A model generated the notes under the pieces. It did not search any database. It saw only the letters and a program-made list of their open reading frames with translations, and had not been told where the DNA came from. A stretch of 39,218 nucleotides of DNA from Affinirhizobium straminoryzae (GTDB taxonomy: Bacteria; Pseudomonadota; Alphaproteobacteria; Rhizobiales; Rhizobiaceae), in assembly GCF_007004135.1 (NCBI RefSeq), contig NZ_VJMG01000042.1, forward strand, positions 1 through 39,218, read 5' to 3'. Below are positions 6,983-16,361 of the stretch, piece by piece. Positions within the stretch are counted from its first letter, which is position 1. Each line of letters opens with the position of its first letter. The position numbers and the translations under genes were made by a program.

Positions 6983-9900
6983 ATGAGTCATCTTCTGGAT
7001 AGACTGAATTTCCTCGCCCGAAAAAACGTCGGCACATTTGCCGAGGGGCATGGCGTCACCACCAATGAAAGCCGCGAGTGGGAGGACGCCTACCGCAAGC
7101 GCTGGCAGCACGACAAGATCGTGCGCTCGACCCATGGCGTGAACTGCACAGGCTCCTGTTCGTGGAAAATCTACGTCAAGGGCGGCATCGTCACCTGGGA
7201 AACCCAGCAGACCGATTATCCCCGCACACGGCCCGACCTGCCGAACCACGAGCCGCGCGGCTGCGCCCGCGGTGCGAGCTACAGCTGGTACATGTATTCC
7301 GCAAACCGCGTGAAATATCCGCTCATCCGTGCGCGCCTGCTGAAGCTGTGGCGCAAGGAGCGGGCGGTGAAAACGTCGGTCGGCGCCTGGGCCGCCATTC
7401 AGGAAGACCCGTCAAAGCGCGCTGAATATACCCGGCAGCGTGGCCTGGGCGGCTTCGTGCGTGCCACCTGGGATGAGGTGAACGAGATCATCGCCGCCGC
7501 CAATGCCTATACGGCGAAAACCTGGGGGCCGGATCGCCTGATCGGCTTCTCGCCGATCCCGGCCATGTCCATGGTGTCCTATGCGGCGGGCTCCCGCTAT
7601 CTCTCGCTGCTCGGCGGCGTGTGCATGTCCTTCTACGATTGGTATTGCGACCTGCCGCCCGCTTCGCCGCAGACCTGGGGCGAGCAGACCGATGTGCCGG
7701 AATCCGCCGACTGGTATAATGCAGGTTTCCTGATGCTCTGGGGCTCCAACGTGCCGCAGACCCGCACGCCGGATGCGCATTTCTACACCGAGGTACGCTA
7801 CAAGGGCGCGAAATCCGTTGTCGTTTCACCCGATTATTCGGAAGCCGCGAAATTTGCCGATCTCTGGCTGCACCCCAAGCAGGGCACGGATGCGGCACTC
7901 GCCATGGCGCTCGGCCATGTGATCCTGCGCGAATACCATCTCGACCGGCAGGTGGCCTATTTCGAGGATTACTGTCGTCGCTATACCGACATGCCCATGC
8001 TGGTGAAGCTGGTCGAGAAGGACGGCAAGCTGATCCCCGACCGCTTCCTGCGCGCCAGCGATTTCGACGGCACGCTTGACGAAGCCAACAATCCCGAATG
8101 GAAGACGGTGGCTTACGATGCCGCGTCGGAAAGCTATGTCGCACCTGCGGGTTCCATTGGCTTCCGCTGGGGTGAGGCGGGCAAGTGGAACCTGGAAACC
8201 AAGGATGGCAAGGGTCAGACGACCGATCTCGCCATGAGTTTCCTGGGTGAAGGCGCTCACGATGAAATTGCCAATGTTGCCTTCCCCTATTTCGGCAACA
8301 AGGAGCATGATTTCTTCGAGGGCACGGATCACCCGAGCGTTCTCGTGCGCAAGGTTCCGGCGCGCAAAATCGCGCTTGTGGAGGGTGAGGCGCTGGTCGC
8401 CACGGTCTTCGATCTGTTCGTCGCCAATTACGGGCTGGAGCGCGGCCTGGGCGATGAAAACTCTGTCTCGTCCTATGATGAAATGCTGCCCTATACACCC
8501 GCCTGGGCGGAAAAGATCACTGGCGTGCCGCGTGCCCAGATCATTGCCGTGGCCCGCGAATTCGCCACCAATGCGGAAAAGACGCAGGGACGTTCCATGG
8601 TCATCCTGGGTGCCGGTCTGAACCACTGGTACCACATGGATATGAACTATCGCGGCATCATCAACATGCTGGCGATGTGCGGCTGTATCGGTCAGTCGGG
8701 CGGTGGCTGGAGCCATTATGTGGGGCAGGAAAAGCTGCGCCCGCAAACCGGCTGGACGGCGCTTGCCTTTGCACTCGACTGGAACCGCCCGCCGCGCCAC
8801 ATGAACTCCACCTCCTTCTTCTACGCCCATACCGACCAATGGCGCTATGAAACGCTGAAGGTGAACGAGATCCTTTCGCCCACCGCACCGGACGGGCCGT
8901 GGGATGCGTCGCTGATCGATTACAATATTCGGGCTGAGCGCATGGGCTGGCTTCCCTCTGCGCCGCAGCTGAAAACCAACCCGCTTCAGGTGGCGCGTGA
9001 TGCTGCGGCCGCTGGCCAGGATGCCAAGGATTACGTGGCTGAGGGGCTGAAGACAGGTAAGCTTTCGCTTTCCTGCGAAGACCCGGACCATGAGGCCAAC
9101 TGGCCGCGCAACATGTTCGTCTGGCGCTCCAACCTGCTCGGTTCCTCCGGCAAGGGCCATGAATATTTTCTTCGCCATCTGCTTGGCACCTCGCACGGCG
9201 TGCTCGGCAAGGATTTGGGGGAGGAAGGCCGCCAGCAGTCGAAGGAGGCCGTGTGGCACGAAAAGGCGCCGGAAGGAAAGCTGGACCTGCTGGTGACGCT
9301 CGACTTCCGCATGTCCACCACATGCGTCTATTCCGACATCGTTCTGCCAACGGCCACCTGGTACGAGAAGAACGACCTCAACACCTCGGACATGCACCCC
9401 TTCATCCACCCGCTGACGGGTGCGACCGACCCCGCCTGGGAAGCACGCAGCGACTGGGAAATCTTCAAGGGCATTGCCCGCAGCTTCTCGAAAATCGCGC
9501 CGGAGGTTCTGGGGGTCGAGAAAGATGTGGTGCTGGTGCCCACCCTGCACGACACGCCCGGCGAGCTGGCGCAGCCCTTCGATGTGAAGGACTGGAAGAC
9601 CGGCGATATTGACCCGATCCCCGGCAAAACCATGCCGATGGTGACCGTCGTCGAGCGCGACTATCCGAATCTCGACAAGCGGTTCACGGCCCTGGGGCCG
9701 TTGATGGACAAGCTTGGCAATGGCGGCAAGGGCATTTCCTGGAACACCGAGCATGAAGTTGAGCTTCTTGGCCGCCTGAACGGTGTCGTCGAAAACAGTG
9801 GCCCGACGCAGGGTCGGCCGAAGATCGAGACAGACATTGATGCGACGGAGGTGATCCTGTCGCTTGCGCCAGAAACCAATGGCGAGGTGGCGGTCAAGGC

Positions 9901-10741
9901 CTGGGAGGCGCTGTCGAAATTCACCGGTCGCGACCACACCCATCTGGCGCTGCCCAAGGAAGACGAGAAGATCCGCTTCCGCGATGTGGTGGCCCAGCCG
10001 CGCAAGATCATTTCCTCACCCACCTGGTCCGGGCTGGAATCGGAAAAGGTCTGCTACAATGCGGGCTATACCAATGTGCATGAGCTGATACCCTGGCGCA
10101 CCCTGACAGGCCGCCAGCAGCTCTATCAGGATCACCTGTGGATGCGCGCCTTCGGTGAAGGTTTCTGCGTCTACCGCCCGCCGATCGATACCAAGACGGT
10201 GATACCCGCCATTGTCGACAAGGCGGATGGCCAGTCGCATCTGGTGCTGAATTTCATTACCCCGCACCAGAAATGGGGCATCCACTCCACCTATACCGAC
10301 AACCTCTTGATGCTGACGCTGAACCGCGGCGGACCTGTCGTCTGGATTTCCGAGACGGATGCGGGACGCGCCGGCATCGCCGACAACGACTGGGTCGAGG
10401 TCTACAACGCCAACGGGGCGCTTGTGGCCCGCGCGGTCGTCTCCCAGCGCATGAAGGATGGCACGATCTTCATGTATCACGCGCAGGAGAAGATCGTGAA
10501 CACGCCCGGCTCACCCATCACGGGCCAGCGCGGCGGGATCCATAACTCCGTCACCCGCGTCATCACCAAGCCCACTCACATGATCGGCGGTTACGCCCAG
10601 CAATCCTACGGCTTTAATTATTACGGCACGGTTGGTGCCAATCGTGACGAATTCGTCGTGGTGCGCCGCCTGGCGCAAGTTGACTGGATGGACGAGCCGA
10701 TGACCCAATCCACGCCCGCAGCAAAGGAGGCGGCAGAATGA
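6983..10741 (+). CDS. narG: Respiratory nitrate reductase, catalytic alpha subunit NarG
   Basis: This 1252-residue, full-length NarG reduces nitrate to nitrite at a bis-MGD molybdenum centre on the cytoplasmic face. The FS0 cluster ligands are visible as His51, Cys55, Cys59 and Cys94 (the unusual His-Cys3 set). Asp223 in YDWYCDLPPAS corresponds to the molybdenum-ligating Asp222 of E. coli. The segment WGSNVPQTRTPDAHF is typical of the family. The N-terminus lacks a functional twin-arginine leader, as expected for a cytoplasm-facing subunit. An AAAGGATCACCTCC ribosome site precedes the ATG. Its last four bases overlap the narH start (ATGA), which implies translational coupling. No truncation or missing ligand was seen. 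Confidence 0.97.
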   Translation: MSHLLDRLNFLARKNVGTFAEGHGVTTNESREWEDAYRKRWQHDKIVRSTHGVNCTGSCSWKIYVKGGIVTWETQQTDYPRTRPDLPNHEPRGCARGASYSWYMYSANRVKYPLIRARLLKLWRKERAVKTSVGAWAAIQEDPSKRAEYTRQRGLGGFVRATWDEVNEIIAAANAYTAKTWGPDRLIGFSPIPAMSMVSYAAGSRYLSLLGGVCMSFYDWYCDLPPASPQTWGEQTDVPESADWYNAGFLMLWGSNVPQTRTPDAHFYTEVRYKGAKSVVVSPDYSEAAKFADLWLHPKQGTDAALAMALGHVILREYHLDRQVAYFEDYCRRYTDMPMLVKLVEKDGKLIPDRFLRASDFDGTLDEANNPEWKTVAYDAASESYVAPAGSIGFRWGEAGKWNLETKDGKGQTTDLAMSFLGEGAHDEIANVAFPYFGNKEHDFFEGTDHPSVLVRKVPARKIALVEGEALVATVFDLFVANYGLERGLGDENSVSSYDEMLPYTPAWAEKITGVPRAQIIAVAREFATNAEKTQGRSMVILGAGLNHWYHMDMNYRGIINMLAMCGCIGQSGGGWSHYVGQEKLRPQTGWTALAFALDWNRPPRHMNSTSFFYAHTDQWRYETLKVNEILSPTAPDGPWDASLIDYNIRAERMGWLPSAPQLKTNPLQVARDAAAAGQDAKDYVAEGLKTGKLSLSCEDPDHEANWPRNMFVWRSNLLGSSGKGHEYFLRHLLGTSHGVLGKDLGEEGRQQSKEAVWHEKAPEGKLDLLVTLDFRMSTTCVYSDIVLPTATWYEKNDLNTSDMHPFIHPLTGATDPAWEARSDWEIFKGIARSFSKIAPEVLGVEKDVVLVPTLHDTPGELAQPFDVKDWKTGDIDPIPGKTMPMVTVVERDYPNLDKRFTALGPLMDKLGNGGKGISWNTEHEVELLGRLNGVVENSGPTQGRPKIETDIDATEVILSLAPETNGEVAVKAWEALSKFTGRDHTHLALPKEDEKIRFRDVVAQPRKIISSPTWSGLESEKVCYNAGYTNVHELIPWRTLTGRQQLYQDHLWMRAFGEGFCVYRPPIDTKTVIPAIVDKADGQSHLVLNFITPHQKWGIHSTYTDNLLMLTLNRGGPVVWISETDAGRAGIADNDWVEVYNANGALVARAVVSQRMKDGTIFMYHAQEKIVNTPGSPITGQRGGIHNSVTRVITKPTHMIGGYAQQSYGFNYYGTVGANRDEFVVVRRLAQVDWMDEPMTQSTPAAKEAAE

Positions 10742-12276
10742 AAATTCGCGCACAAATCGGCATGGTGCTGAACCTCGATAAATGCATCGGGTGCCACACC
10801 TGCTCTGTCACCTGCAAGAATGTCTGGACCAACCGTGAAGGCGTGGAATACGCCTGGTTCAACAATGTCGAAACGAAGCCCGGCATTGGCTACCCCAAGG
10901 ATTGGGAAAACCAGAAGCGCTGGAATGGCGGCTGGGTTCGCAAGAAGAACGGCAAGATCGAGCCGAAGATGGGGCCGAAATGGCGGGTGTTGGCAAAGAT
11001 CTTTGCCAACCCGGACCTGCCGGAAATAGACGACTATTATGAGCCCTTCGATTACGATTACGGCCACCTTCAAGCCGCTCCCGAAAGCCGCACCATGCCA
11101 ACGGCGCGCCCGCGCTCCAAGCTGACCGGCGAGCGGATGGAGAAGATCGAATGGGGGCCGAACTGGGAGGAAATCCTGGGCGGCGAATTCGCCAAGCGTT
11201 CCCGCGACGCCAATTTCGAAGGCGTCGAGAAAGAGATTTACGGCCAGTTCGAAAACACCTTCATGATGTATCTGCCGAGGCTGTGCGAGCACTGCCTCAA
11301 CCCAACCTGCGTGGCGGCCTGTCCTTCGGGTGCCATCTACAAGCGCGAGGATGACGGTATCGTCCTGATCGATCAGGAAAAATGCCGCGGCTGGCGCATG
11401 TGCATTTCCGGCTGCCCCTACAAGAAGATCTATTACAACTGGAATTCCGGCAAATCGGAAAAGTGCATCTTCTGCTATCCCCGCATCGAAGCCGGCCAGC
11501 CGACAGTCTGCTCGGAAACCTGCGTCGGGCGCATCCGCTATCTCGGCGTCATGCTTTACGATGCCGACCGGATTGCGGAAGCCGCCTCTACCACCAATGA
11601 AAAGGATCTCTACGAGGAGCAACTGAAGCTTTTCCTCGACCCCAATGATCCCAAGATCATCGCGCAGGCGCGTCGCGATGGCGTGCCGGAAGCGTGGCTG
11701 GAGGCGGCCAAACATTCGCCGGTCTACAAGATGGCGATGGAATGGAAGGTGGCATTTCCGCTGCACCCGGAATATCGCACCATGCCGATGGTCTGGTACA
11801 TCCCGCCGCTTTCGCCGCTGCAGGCCGCAGCCCAGGCGGGCAAGCTCGGCATGGATGGCGAAATCCCGGATGTGCGCTCGCTGCGCATCCCCGTCCGCTA
11901 CCTCGCCAACCTGTTGACAGCAGGCAAGGAAGAACCGGTTATTTCCGCACTGGAACGCATGCTTGCCATGCGCCGCTACATGCGCGCCAAGACCATCGAT
12001 GGCATGATTGACGAGGTGGTCGCCGCACGCGTCGGCATGACCGGTGCGATGATCGAAGAGATGTACCGCATCATGGCGATCGCCAATTATGAGGATCGCT
12101 TCGTCATCCCCACCACGCATCGCGAGGTATCGGAAGATGCCTATGACGTGCGCGGCTCCTGCGGCTTTTCCTTCGGCAATGGCTGCTCCGGCGGCACGTC
12201 GGAAACCGACATCTTCGGTGCCAAGCGCAAGAAACTCGTCCAGACACCCACGGACATCTTCAAGGAGCAGGTCTGA
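10738..12276 (+). CDS. narH: Respiratory nitrate reductase, iron-sulphur beta subunit NarH
   Basis: This 512-residue electron-transfer subunit passes electrons from NarI haem to NarG. Four ferredoxin-type cysteine groups are present: Cys16/19/22/26, Cys183/186/191/195, the group Cys216-x-x-Trp219-x-x-Cys222-x3-Cys226, and a final group starting at CIFCYPRIE. Trp219 in place of the second cysteine is the hallmark that makes this the [3Fe-4S] cluster, as in E. coli NarH. The start overlaps narG (ATGA) and the stop overlaps the narJ start by one base. Length and motifs match the family. Confidence 0.97.
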   Translation: MKIRAQIGMVLNLDKCIGCHTCSVTCKNVWTNREGVEYAWFNNVETKPGIGYPKDWENQKRWNGGWVRKKNGKIEPKMGPKWRVLAKIFANPDLPEIDDYYEPFDYDYGHLQAAPESRTMPTARPRSKLTGERMEKIEWGPNWEEILGGEFAKRSRDANFEGVEKEIYGQFENTFMMYLPRLCEHCLNPTCVAACPSGAIYKREDDGIVLIDQEKCRGWRMCISGCPYKKIYYNWNSGKSEKCIFCYPRIEAGQPTVCSETCVGRIRYLGVMLYDADRIAEAASTTNEKDLYEEQLKLFLDPNDPKIIAQARRDGVPEAWLEAAKHSPVYKMAMEWKVAFPLHPEYRTMPMVWYIPPLSPLQAAAQAGKLGMDGEIPDVRSLRIPVRYLANLLTAGKEEPVISALERMLAMRRYMRAKTIDGMIDEVVAARVGMTGAMIEEMYRIMAIANYEDRFVIPTTHREVSEDAYDVRGSCGFSFGNGCSGGTSETDIFGAKRKKLVQTPTDIFKEQV

Positions 12277-12983
12277 TGGACATCGCCTTCAAAATTGCGT
12301 CGCTTTTGCTTTCCTATCCTGATCAAGACCTGATGGCCGCTTTGCCGGAGCTGAAAGCGGCACTGGCCCGCCGCGACGTGGCGGAGCCCGTCCGCCTATT
12401 GTTCAGCCGCCTGATCGATGATCTCGCCAGACTGGACCTGCTGGAAGCGCAGGAGCGCTATGTTCATCTGTTCGACCGCAGCCGCTCGCTTTCCCTGCAC
12501 CTGTTCGAACATGTACATGGCGAAGGCCGGGATCGTGGGCAAGCCATGGTGGACCTCAAGACCATGTATGAAGGCCGCGGCTTCGAGATCGATGCCCGGG
12601 AAATGCCGGATTATCTGCCGCTGTTTCTCGAATTCCTCTCCGTGCTGCCCTCTGAAGAGGCGCATGAACTGCTGGCTCAAACGGCACATATCGTGGCGGC
12701 CATCGGTGCCCGATTGAAAAAGCGCCCTTCGGTTTACGCCAATGCCTTTGCCGCACTTTCCCTGCTAACCCGCAGCGAACCGGACGCAGCCCTGCTTTCT
12801 GCTCTGCTTTTGGCGGAGGAAGATGACCCCGACGATCTGGAAGCGCTGGATCGCATCTGGGAGGAAGAGGCCGTGACCTTCGGCGGCAATGCAGGGGAGG
12901 GGGCTTGCGGCCCCGACCGCCTGCGCATGCAGGTGCGTGCAGCGCAACGACGCCCCGCAGCCCACAGCGCAACCCCGAACTGA
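12276..12983 (+). CDS. narJ: Nitrate reductase assembly chaperone NarJ
   Basis: This 235-residue protein is the system-specific chaperone that inserts Moco and iron-sulphur clusters into NarGH and delivers it to NarI. It is not part of the final enzyme. The N-terminal start FKIASLLLSYPDQDLM and the segment RYVHLFDRSRSLSLHLFEHVHGE are characteristic of the NarJ/TorD-like helical family. The C-terminal 50 residues are low in complexity and Ala/Arg-rich, as is common. The start codon overlaps the narH stop, which fits stoichiometric coupling. Confidence 0.95.
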   Translation: MDIAFKIASLLLSYPDQDLMAALPELKAALARRDVAEPVRLLFSRLIDDLARLDLLEAQERYVHLFDRSRSLSLHLFEHVHGEGRDRGQAMVDLKTMYEGRGFEIDAREMPDYLPLFLEFLSVLPSEEAHELLAQTAHIVAAIGARLKKRPSVYANAFAALSLLTRSEPDAALLSALLLAEEDDPDDLEALDRIWEEEAVTFGGNAGEGACGPDRLRMQVRAAQRRPAAHSATPN

Positions 12984-12993
12984 GGAGGCTTCG

Positions 12994-13713
12994 ATGAGCG
13001 ATTTTCTGAACACGCTTCTCTATGGCATCTACCCCTATATCGCGCTGTCCGTGCTGGTGGTGGGTTCGATCATCCGTTACGACCGCGAGCCTTATTCGTG
13101 GCGCTCCGGTTCCAGCCAGCTCTTGCGGCGCAAGCAGTTGATGTGGGGCTCCGTGCTGTTTCATCTCGGTGTGCTGATGATCTTTCTCGGCCACTTTGTC
13201 GGCCTGCTGACGCCGATTGCGGTCTGGGACTTTCTCGGCGTGACCCACCAGGCCAAGCAAACGCTCGCAGTGGTGGCGGGCGGTGTTGCCGGAACGGCGG
13301 CCATCGTGGGGGCTACGCTTCTGGTGCATCGGCGTCTTTTCGATGCCCGTGTCCGCACCCAATCCAGCAATTCGGATAGGCTGATCATCATTCTGTTGTG
13401 GTGTCAGCTGTTTCTCGGGCTTTCCACGATTCCGGTCTCGATCGCCCATATCGACGGGCATGAAATGGTGAAGTTCATGAGTTGGGCGCAAGGCATCTTC
13501 ACATTCGATCCGGCAGCCGCCAGCCACGTCGCCGACGTGCCCCTGGTCTTCAAGCTGCACCTCTTCCTGGGCCTCACCATCCTGCTTCTCTTCCCCTTCA
13601 CGCGCCTCGTGCACATGCTGAGCGCGCCGGTGCGCTATATCTGGCGGCCCGGCTATCAGGTGGTGCGCCAGCGGGGTGATGGATCGCGGGCAAACCGCGT
13701 GGCGGCGGAGTAA
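12994..13713 (+). CDS. narI: Nitrate reductase membrane cytochrome b subunit NarI
   Basis: This 239-residue integral membrane protein has five predicted helices. It oxidises quinol and anchors NarGH. Four histidines at positions 57, 67, 189 and 207 correspond to E. coli His56, His66, His187 and His205, which hold the two b haems. The ATG at 12994 follows GAGGAGG with good spacing; the frame is open further upstream inside narJ but has no such site. Family length is about 225-245 residues, so the gene is complete. Confidence 0.95.
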   Translation: MSDFLNTLLYGIYPYIALSVLVVGSIIRYDREPYSWRSGSSQLLRRKQLMWGSVLFHLGVLMIFLGHFVGLLTPIAVWDFLGVTHQAKQTLAVVAGGVAGTAAIVGATLLVHRRLFDARVRTQSSNSDRLIIILLWCQLFLGLSTIPVSIAHIDGHEMVKFMSWAQGIFTFDPAAASHVADVPLVFKLHLFLGLTILLLFPFTRLVHMLSAPVRYIWRPGYQVVRQRGDGSRANRVAAE

Positions 13714-13718
13714 ACATC

Positions 13719-14681
13719 ATGGTCAATCTGCTCGATCGCCTGAAACCGAAGGCGCCCGCCCATGATCACGGCTGCGGCCACGGTCACGCCTCCGATCATG
13801 TGCATGGCAATGTGCCTGCCAATGCCGCGCAGGAGAGCTACAGCGGCTATCAGGAGCCTGACACGACGGTGCCGCCCAAGGCGCAGCCGCTGTTCAGACG
13901 CATCCGCGTGAACGGCGTGGAAATTGCCGAACACCTGATCCTGGCCGAAACACAGAACCATCCCTCGGAGAACCCGGGCGAGGCGCTGGCGCAGGCGGCC
14001 CGCGCGCTGGTCATTCGCCAGCTGCTTCTGTCGCGCGCGGCCGAGCTGCACGTGTCCGCAACACCTGTCCTGGATGATGAAGGCCGGCGCGAGACGGACG
14101 AAGATGCGGCGATCCGCGCCGTCATCGAGCAGGAGACCCGCGCCCCGACCGCAACGGACGAGGAGTGCCGCCGCTACTTCGACAACAACCGGCAGCGCTT
14201 CACCTGCGAACCGATGTGGGAGGCCCGCCATATCCTGGTCGCGGCCGATCCCTCCGACCACAAAGCCCGCCAGACGGCGCGCGAAACGGCGGAAGGGCTG
14301 ATCGCCATGCTGCGCCAGCGGCCGCAGGCCTTTGCCTCGCTCGCGGCCGAGTTCTCCGCCTGCCCCTCCGCCCCGCATGGCGGCAATCTCGGCCAGCTGT
14401 CGCCCGGCAGCACCGTGCCGGAATTCGAGGTGGCACTGAGGGGGCTTTGCCCCGGCGAGACTGTGGCGACACCGGTGGAGAGTCGCTACGGCTTCCACAT
14501 CATCCGTCTCGACCGCAGGATCGAGGCGCAGCAACTGCCTTTCGAGAGTGTACGCGAGACGATTGCCGGCTGGCTGGAGGCTGCGGCCTGGTCCAGATCG
14601 GTATCCCAGTATATCGGCCTGCTGGCCGCCGATGCCGAGATTGAAGGGATGAATCTTCTCGGCGCAAGGGGAGGGATGTGA
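13719..14681 (+). CDS. PpiC-type (parvulin) peptidyl-prolyl isomerase of the nar operon
   Basis: This 320-residue protein has a C-terminal parvulin domain at about residues 165-270, seen as EARHILVAADPSD, GGNLGQLSPGSTVPEFE and ESRYGFHIIRLDRR. It has no signal peptide and no membrane segment, so it should act in the cytoplasm, like NifM, which helps nitrogenase iron protein mature. The first 35 residues are unusual: a His/Gly/Cys-rich tail (HDHGCGHGHASDHVHG) that looks metal-binding. The middle part is helical, as in SurA/NifM-like chaperones. PpiC-type genes are recurrent in alphaproteobacterial and betaproteobacterial nar operons. A role in NarGHI folding or metal delivery is inference. It starts five bases after narI. 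Confidence 0.86.
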   Translation: MVNLLDRLKPKAPAHDHGCGHGHASDHVHGNVPANAAQESYSGYQEPDTTVPPKAQPLFRRIRVNGVEIAEHLILAETQNHPSENPGEALAQAARALVIRQLLLSRAAELHVSATPVLDDEGRRETDEDAAIRAVIEQETRAPTATDEECRRYFDNNRQRFTCEPMWEARHILVAADPSDHKARQTARETAEGLIAMLRQRPQAFASLAAEFSACPSAPHGGNLGQLSPGSTVPEFEVALRGLCPGETVATPVESRYGFHIIRLDRRIEAQQLPFESVRETIAGWLEAAAWSRSVSQYIGLLAADAEIEGMNLLGARGGM

Positions 14682-14682
14682 C

Positions 14683-15690
14683 ATGGTCTCTTCCGCGCCT
14701 GCCCTCAGAGATCGCTTCGGCCGCACCGCCGATTACCTGCGGCTGTCGGTGACGGACCGCTGCGACCTGCGCTGCACCTATTGCATGGCCGAGGATATGA
14801 CCTTCCTCCCCCGCAACGAGGTGCTGAGCTTCGAGGAGCTTTACCGTCTCTGCCTCATCTTCCTGCGCCACGGCGTGCGGAAGATCCGCGTGACGGGCGG
14901 CGAGCCGCTGGCGCGCAGGAACATCATGGCGCTGTTCGGCCTGCTTGCGCCGCATCTGCGCACCGGCGATCTCGATGAAGTGACGCTCACAACCAATGGC
15001 ACGCAGCTTTCCCGCCATGCCGCCGCGCTGTTTGCGGCGGGTGTGCGGCGCGTCAACGTTTCGCTCGATACGCGGGATGGTGCGCGCTATGCGGCAATCA
15101 CCCGCCGGGGGCGGATCGAGAAGGTGCTGGCAGGCATCGAGGCTGCCCTTTCTGCCGGGCTGAAGATCAAGATCAACGCCGTTGCCATGCAGGGCGGATT
15201 TGAAACGGAGGTCGACGACCTGATCCGCTTCGCACACGGGCAGGGCATGGACCTGACGCTGATCGAGGAAATGCCGCTGGGTGACGTCTCCCACGACCGC
15301 CGGGCGAGCCATCTCTCGCTCACCGATCTCAGACAGCGTCTCTCCAGGCGCTGGACCATGACGCCGCTGCCGGATCGCACCGGCGGGCCGGCGCGCTACA
15401 TGCGGGTGGCGGAGACGGGTGGAAGGCTCGGCTTCATCACGCCGCTCTCCTGCGATTTCTGCGCGGGCTGCACCCGGCTTCGCGTCAGTGCCACAGGCGA
15501 ACTCTTCACCTGCATGGGGGAGGAGGGCTCGGTCGGCCTGCGCGACGTGCTGCGGTCGGGCGGATCCGATCAGGTGCTGGCGGCGCGTATTCTCGATGCG
15601 GTCTCGCGCAAGCCGAAGGGGCATGCGTTTCGCATCAGTTCAAGCGGGGTGGCGGGGATCGCCCGCCCCATGTCCTATCTCGGAGGCTGA
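14683..15690 (+). CDS. moaA: GTP 3',8-cyclase MoaA (molybdenum cofactor step 1)
   Basis: This 335-residue radical SAM enzyme starts Moco synthesis by converting GTP to 3',8-cyclo-GTP. The N-terminal cluster ligands are Cys27, Cys31 and Cys34 (CDLRCTYC). The C-terminal cluster, which binds the substrate GTP, is Cys260, Cys263 and Cys277. RLRVSATGELFTC and the GVRKIRVTGGEP segment are typical. It ends in the Gly-Gly pair that activates the radical reaction. The start lies one base after the ppiC stop. A copy inside the nar operon would raise cofactor supply when nitrate reductase is induced, and is probably additional to a housekeeping copy. Confidence 0.94.
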   Translation: MVSSAPALRDRFGRTADYLRLSVTDRCDLRCTYCMAEDMTFLPRNEVLSFEELYRLCLIFLRHGVRKIRVTGGEPLARRNIMALFGLLAPHLRTGDLDEVTLTTNGTQLSRHAAALFAAGVRRVNVSLDTRDGARYAAITRRGRIEKVLAGIEAALSAGLKIKINAVAMQGGFETEVDDLIRFAHGQGMDLTLIEEMPLGDVSHDRRASHLSLTDLRQRLSRRWTMTPLPDRTGGPARYMRVAETGGRLGFITPLSCDFCAGCTRLRVSATGELFTCMGEEGSVGLRDVLRSGGSDQVLAARILDAVSRKPKGHAFRISSSGVAGIARPMSYLGG

Positions 15691-15693
15691 GAC

Positions 15694-16212
15694 ATGCAGA
15701 TTGCCATCGTGACGATTTCCGACCGCGCCAGCCGCGGGGAATACGAGGATCTCGGCGGGCCGGCCATCGCGGCATGGCTGAAGTCGGTCGTGGTGGGCGA
15801 CTACACGCTCATCCGCGAGGTCATTCCCGACGGCCGGGAGAGAGTGCGCGACACGCTGATCCGCCTCTGCGATGAAGCGCAGGTGGACCTGATCCTCACC
15901 ACCGGGGGCACGGGGCCTGCGCCCCGCGACGAGACGCCGGAGGCCATGACCGACATCCTGGAGCGGGAACTGCCCGGCTTTGGCGAGCTGATGCGGCGCA
16001 GGAGCCTTGAACAGGTGGCGACCGCGATCCTGTCGCGCCAGACCGCCGGCACGCGCGGCAAGACGCTGATCGTCAACCTGCCGGGCCGGCCGGCCTCCAT
16101 CGCGCTCTGCCTCGATGCCGTCTTTCCCGCCATTCCCTATTGCCTTGATCTGATCGGCGCGGGGCGCATCGACACGGATCCCGCCCGCCTGAAGAGCCAC
16201 CGCCCCGGTTGA
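15694..16212 (+). CDS. mog: Molybdopterin adenylyltransferase, Mog/MoaB family
   Basis: This 172-residue protein has the MoCF_biosynth fold. The motif TTGGTGPAPRDETPEA (residues 69-84) binds molybdopterin, and LPGRPASIALCLDAV near residue 130 is also conserved. Family members adenylate molybdopterin before molybdate insertion. The APRD-x-TPEA form is closer to Mog than to E. coli MoaB, but many alphaproteobacteria call it moaB. It starts four bases after moaA. With moaA it gives the nar operon two non-consecutive Moco steps; moaC, moaD/E, moeB and moeA must be elsewhere. Confidence 0.88.
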   Translation: MQIAIVTISDRASRGEYEDLGGPAIAAWLKSVVVGDYTLIREVIPDGRERVRDTLIRLCDEAQVDLILTTGGTGPAPRDETPEAMTDILERELPGFGELMRRRSLEQVATAILSRQTAGTRGKTLIVNLPGRPASIALCLDAVFPAIPYCLDLIGAGRIDTDPARLKSHRPG

Positions 16213-16361
16213 GGCGCCCGGGCTGCCGCCTGACGCGTGCCGCCCGTGCGCTGTGTTTGGGCGTGTCCCCGACGCGCAACGGACGCTTTGCCTGCGCCTC
16301 GAGTGCCTCTTCAACATATCCTGAGTGCCTGTCTTGACCAGGCCTTGTCCGGAGAACCACC
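16213..16361 (+). other. Gap between mog and nnrS
   Basis: This 149-base GC-rich stretch holds no supported gene. No FNR-type box and no terminator were found, so nnrS may be cotranscribed with the nar operon. The GGAGAA ribosome site for nnrS is at 16349-16354. Confidence 0.5.

Noticed and set aside
4280..12120. Very long open frames on the minus strand opposite narK, narG and narH (up to about 700 codons)
   Set aside because: They are antisense shadows of GC-rich, strongly biased coding DNA: compositionally odd (His/Arg/Gly-rich), without domains or ribosome sites, while the plus-strand genes are full-length and recognisable.
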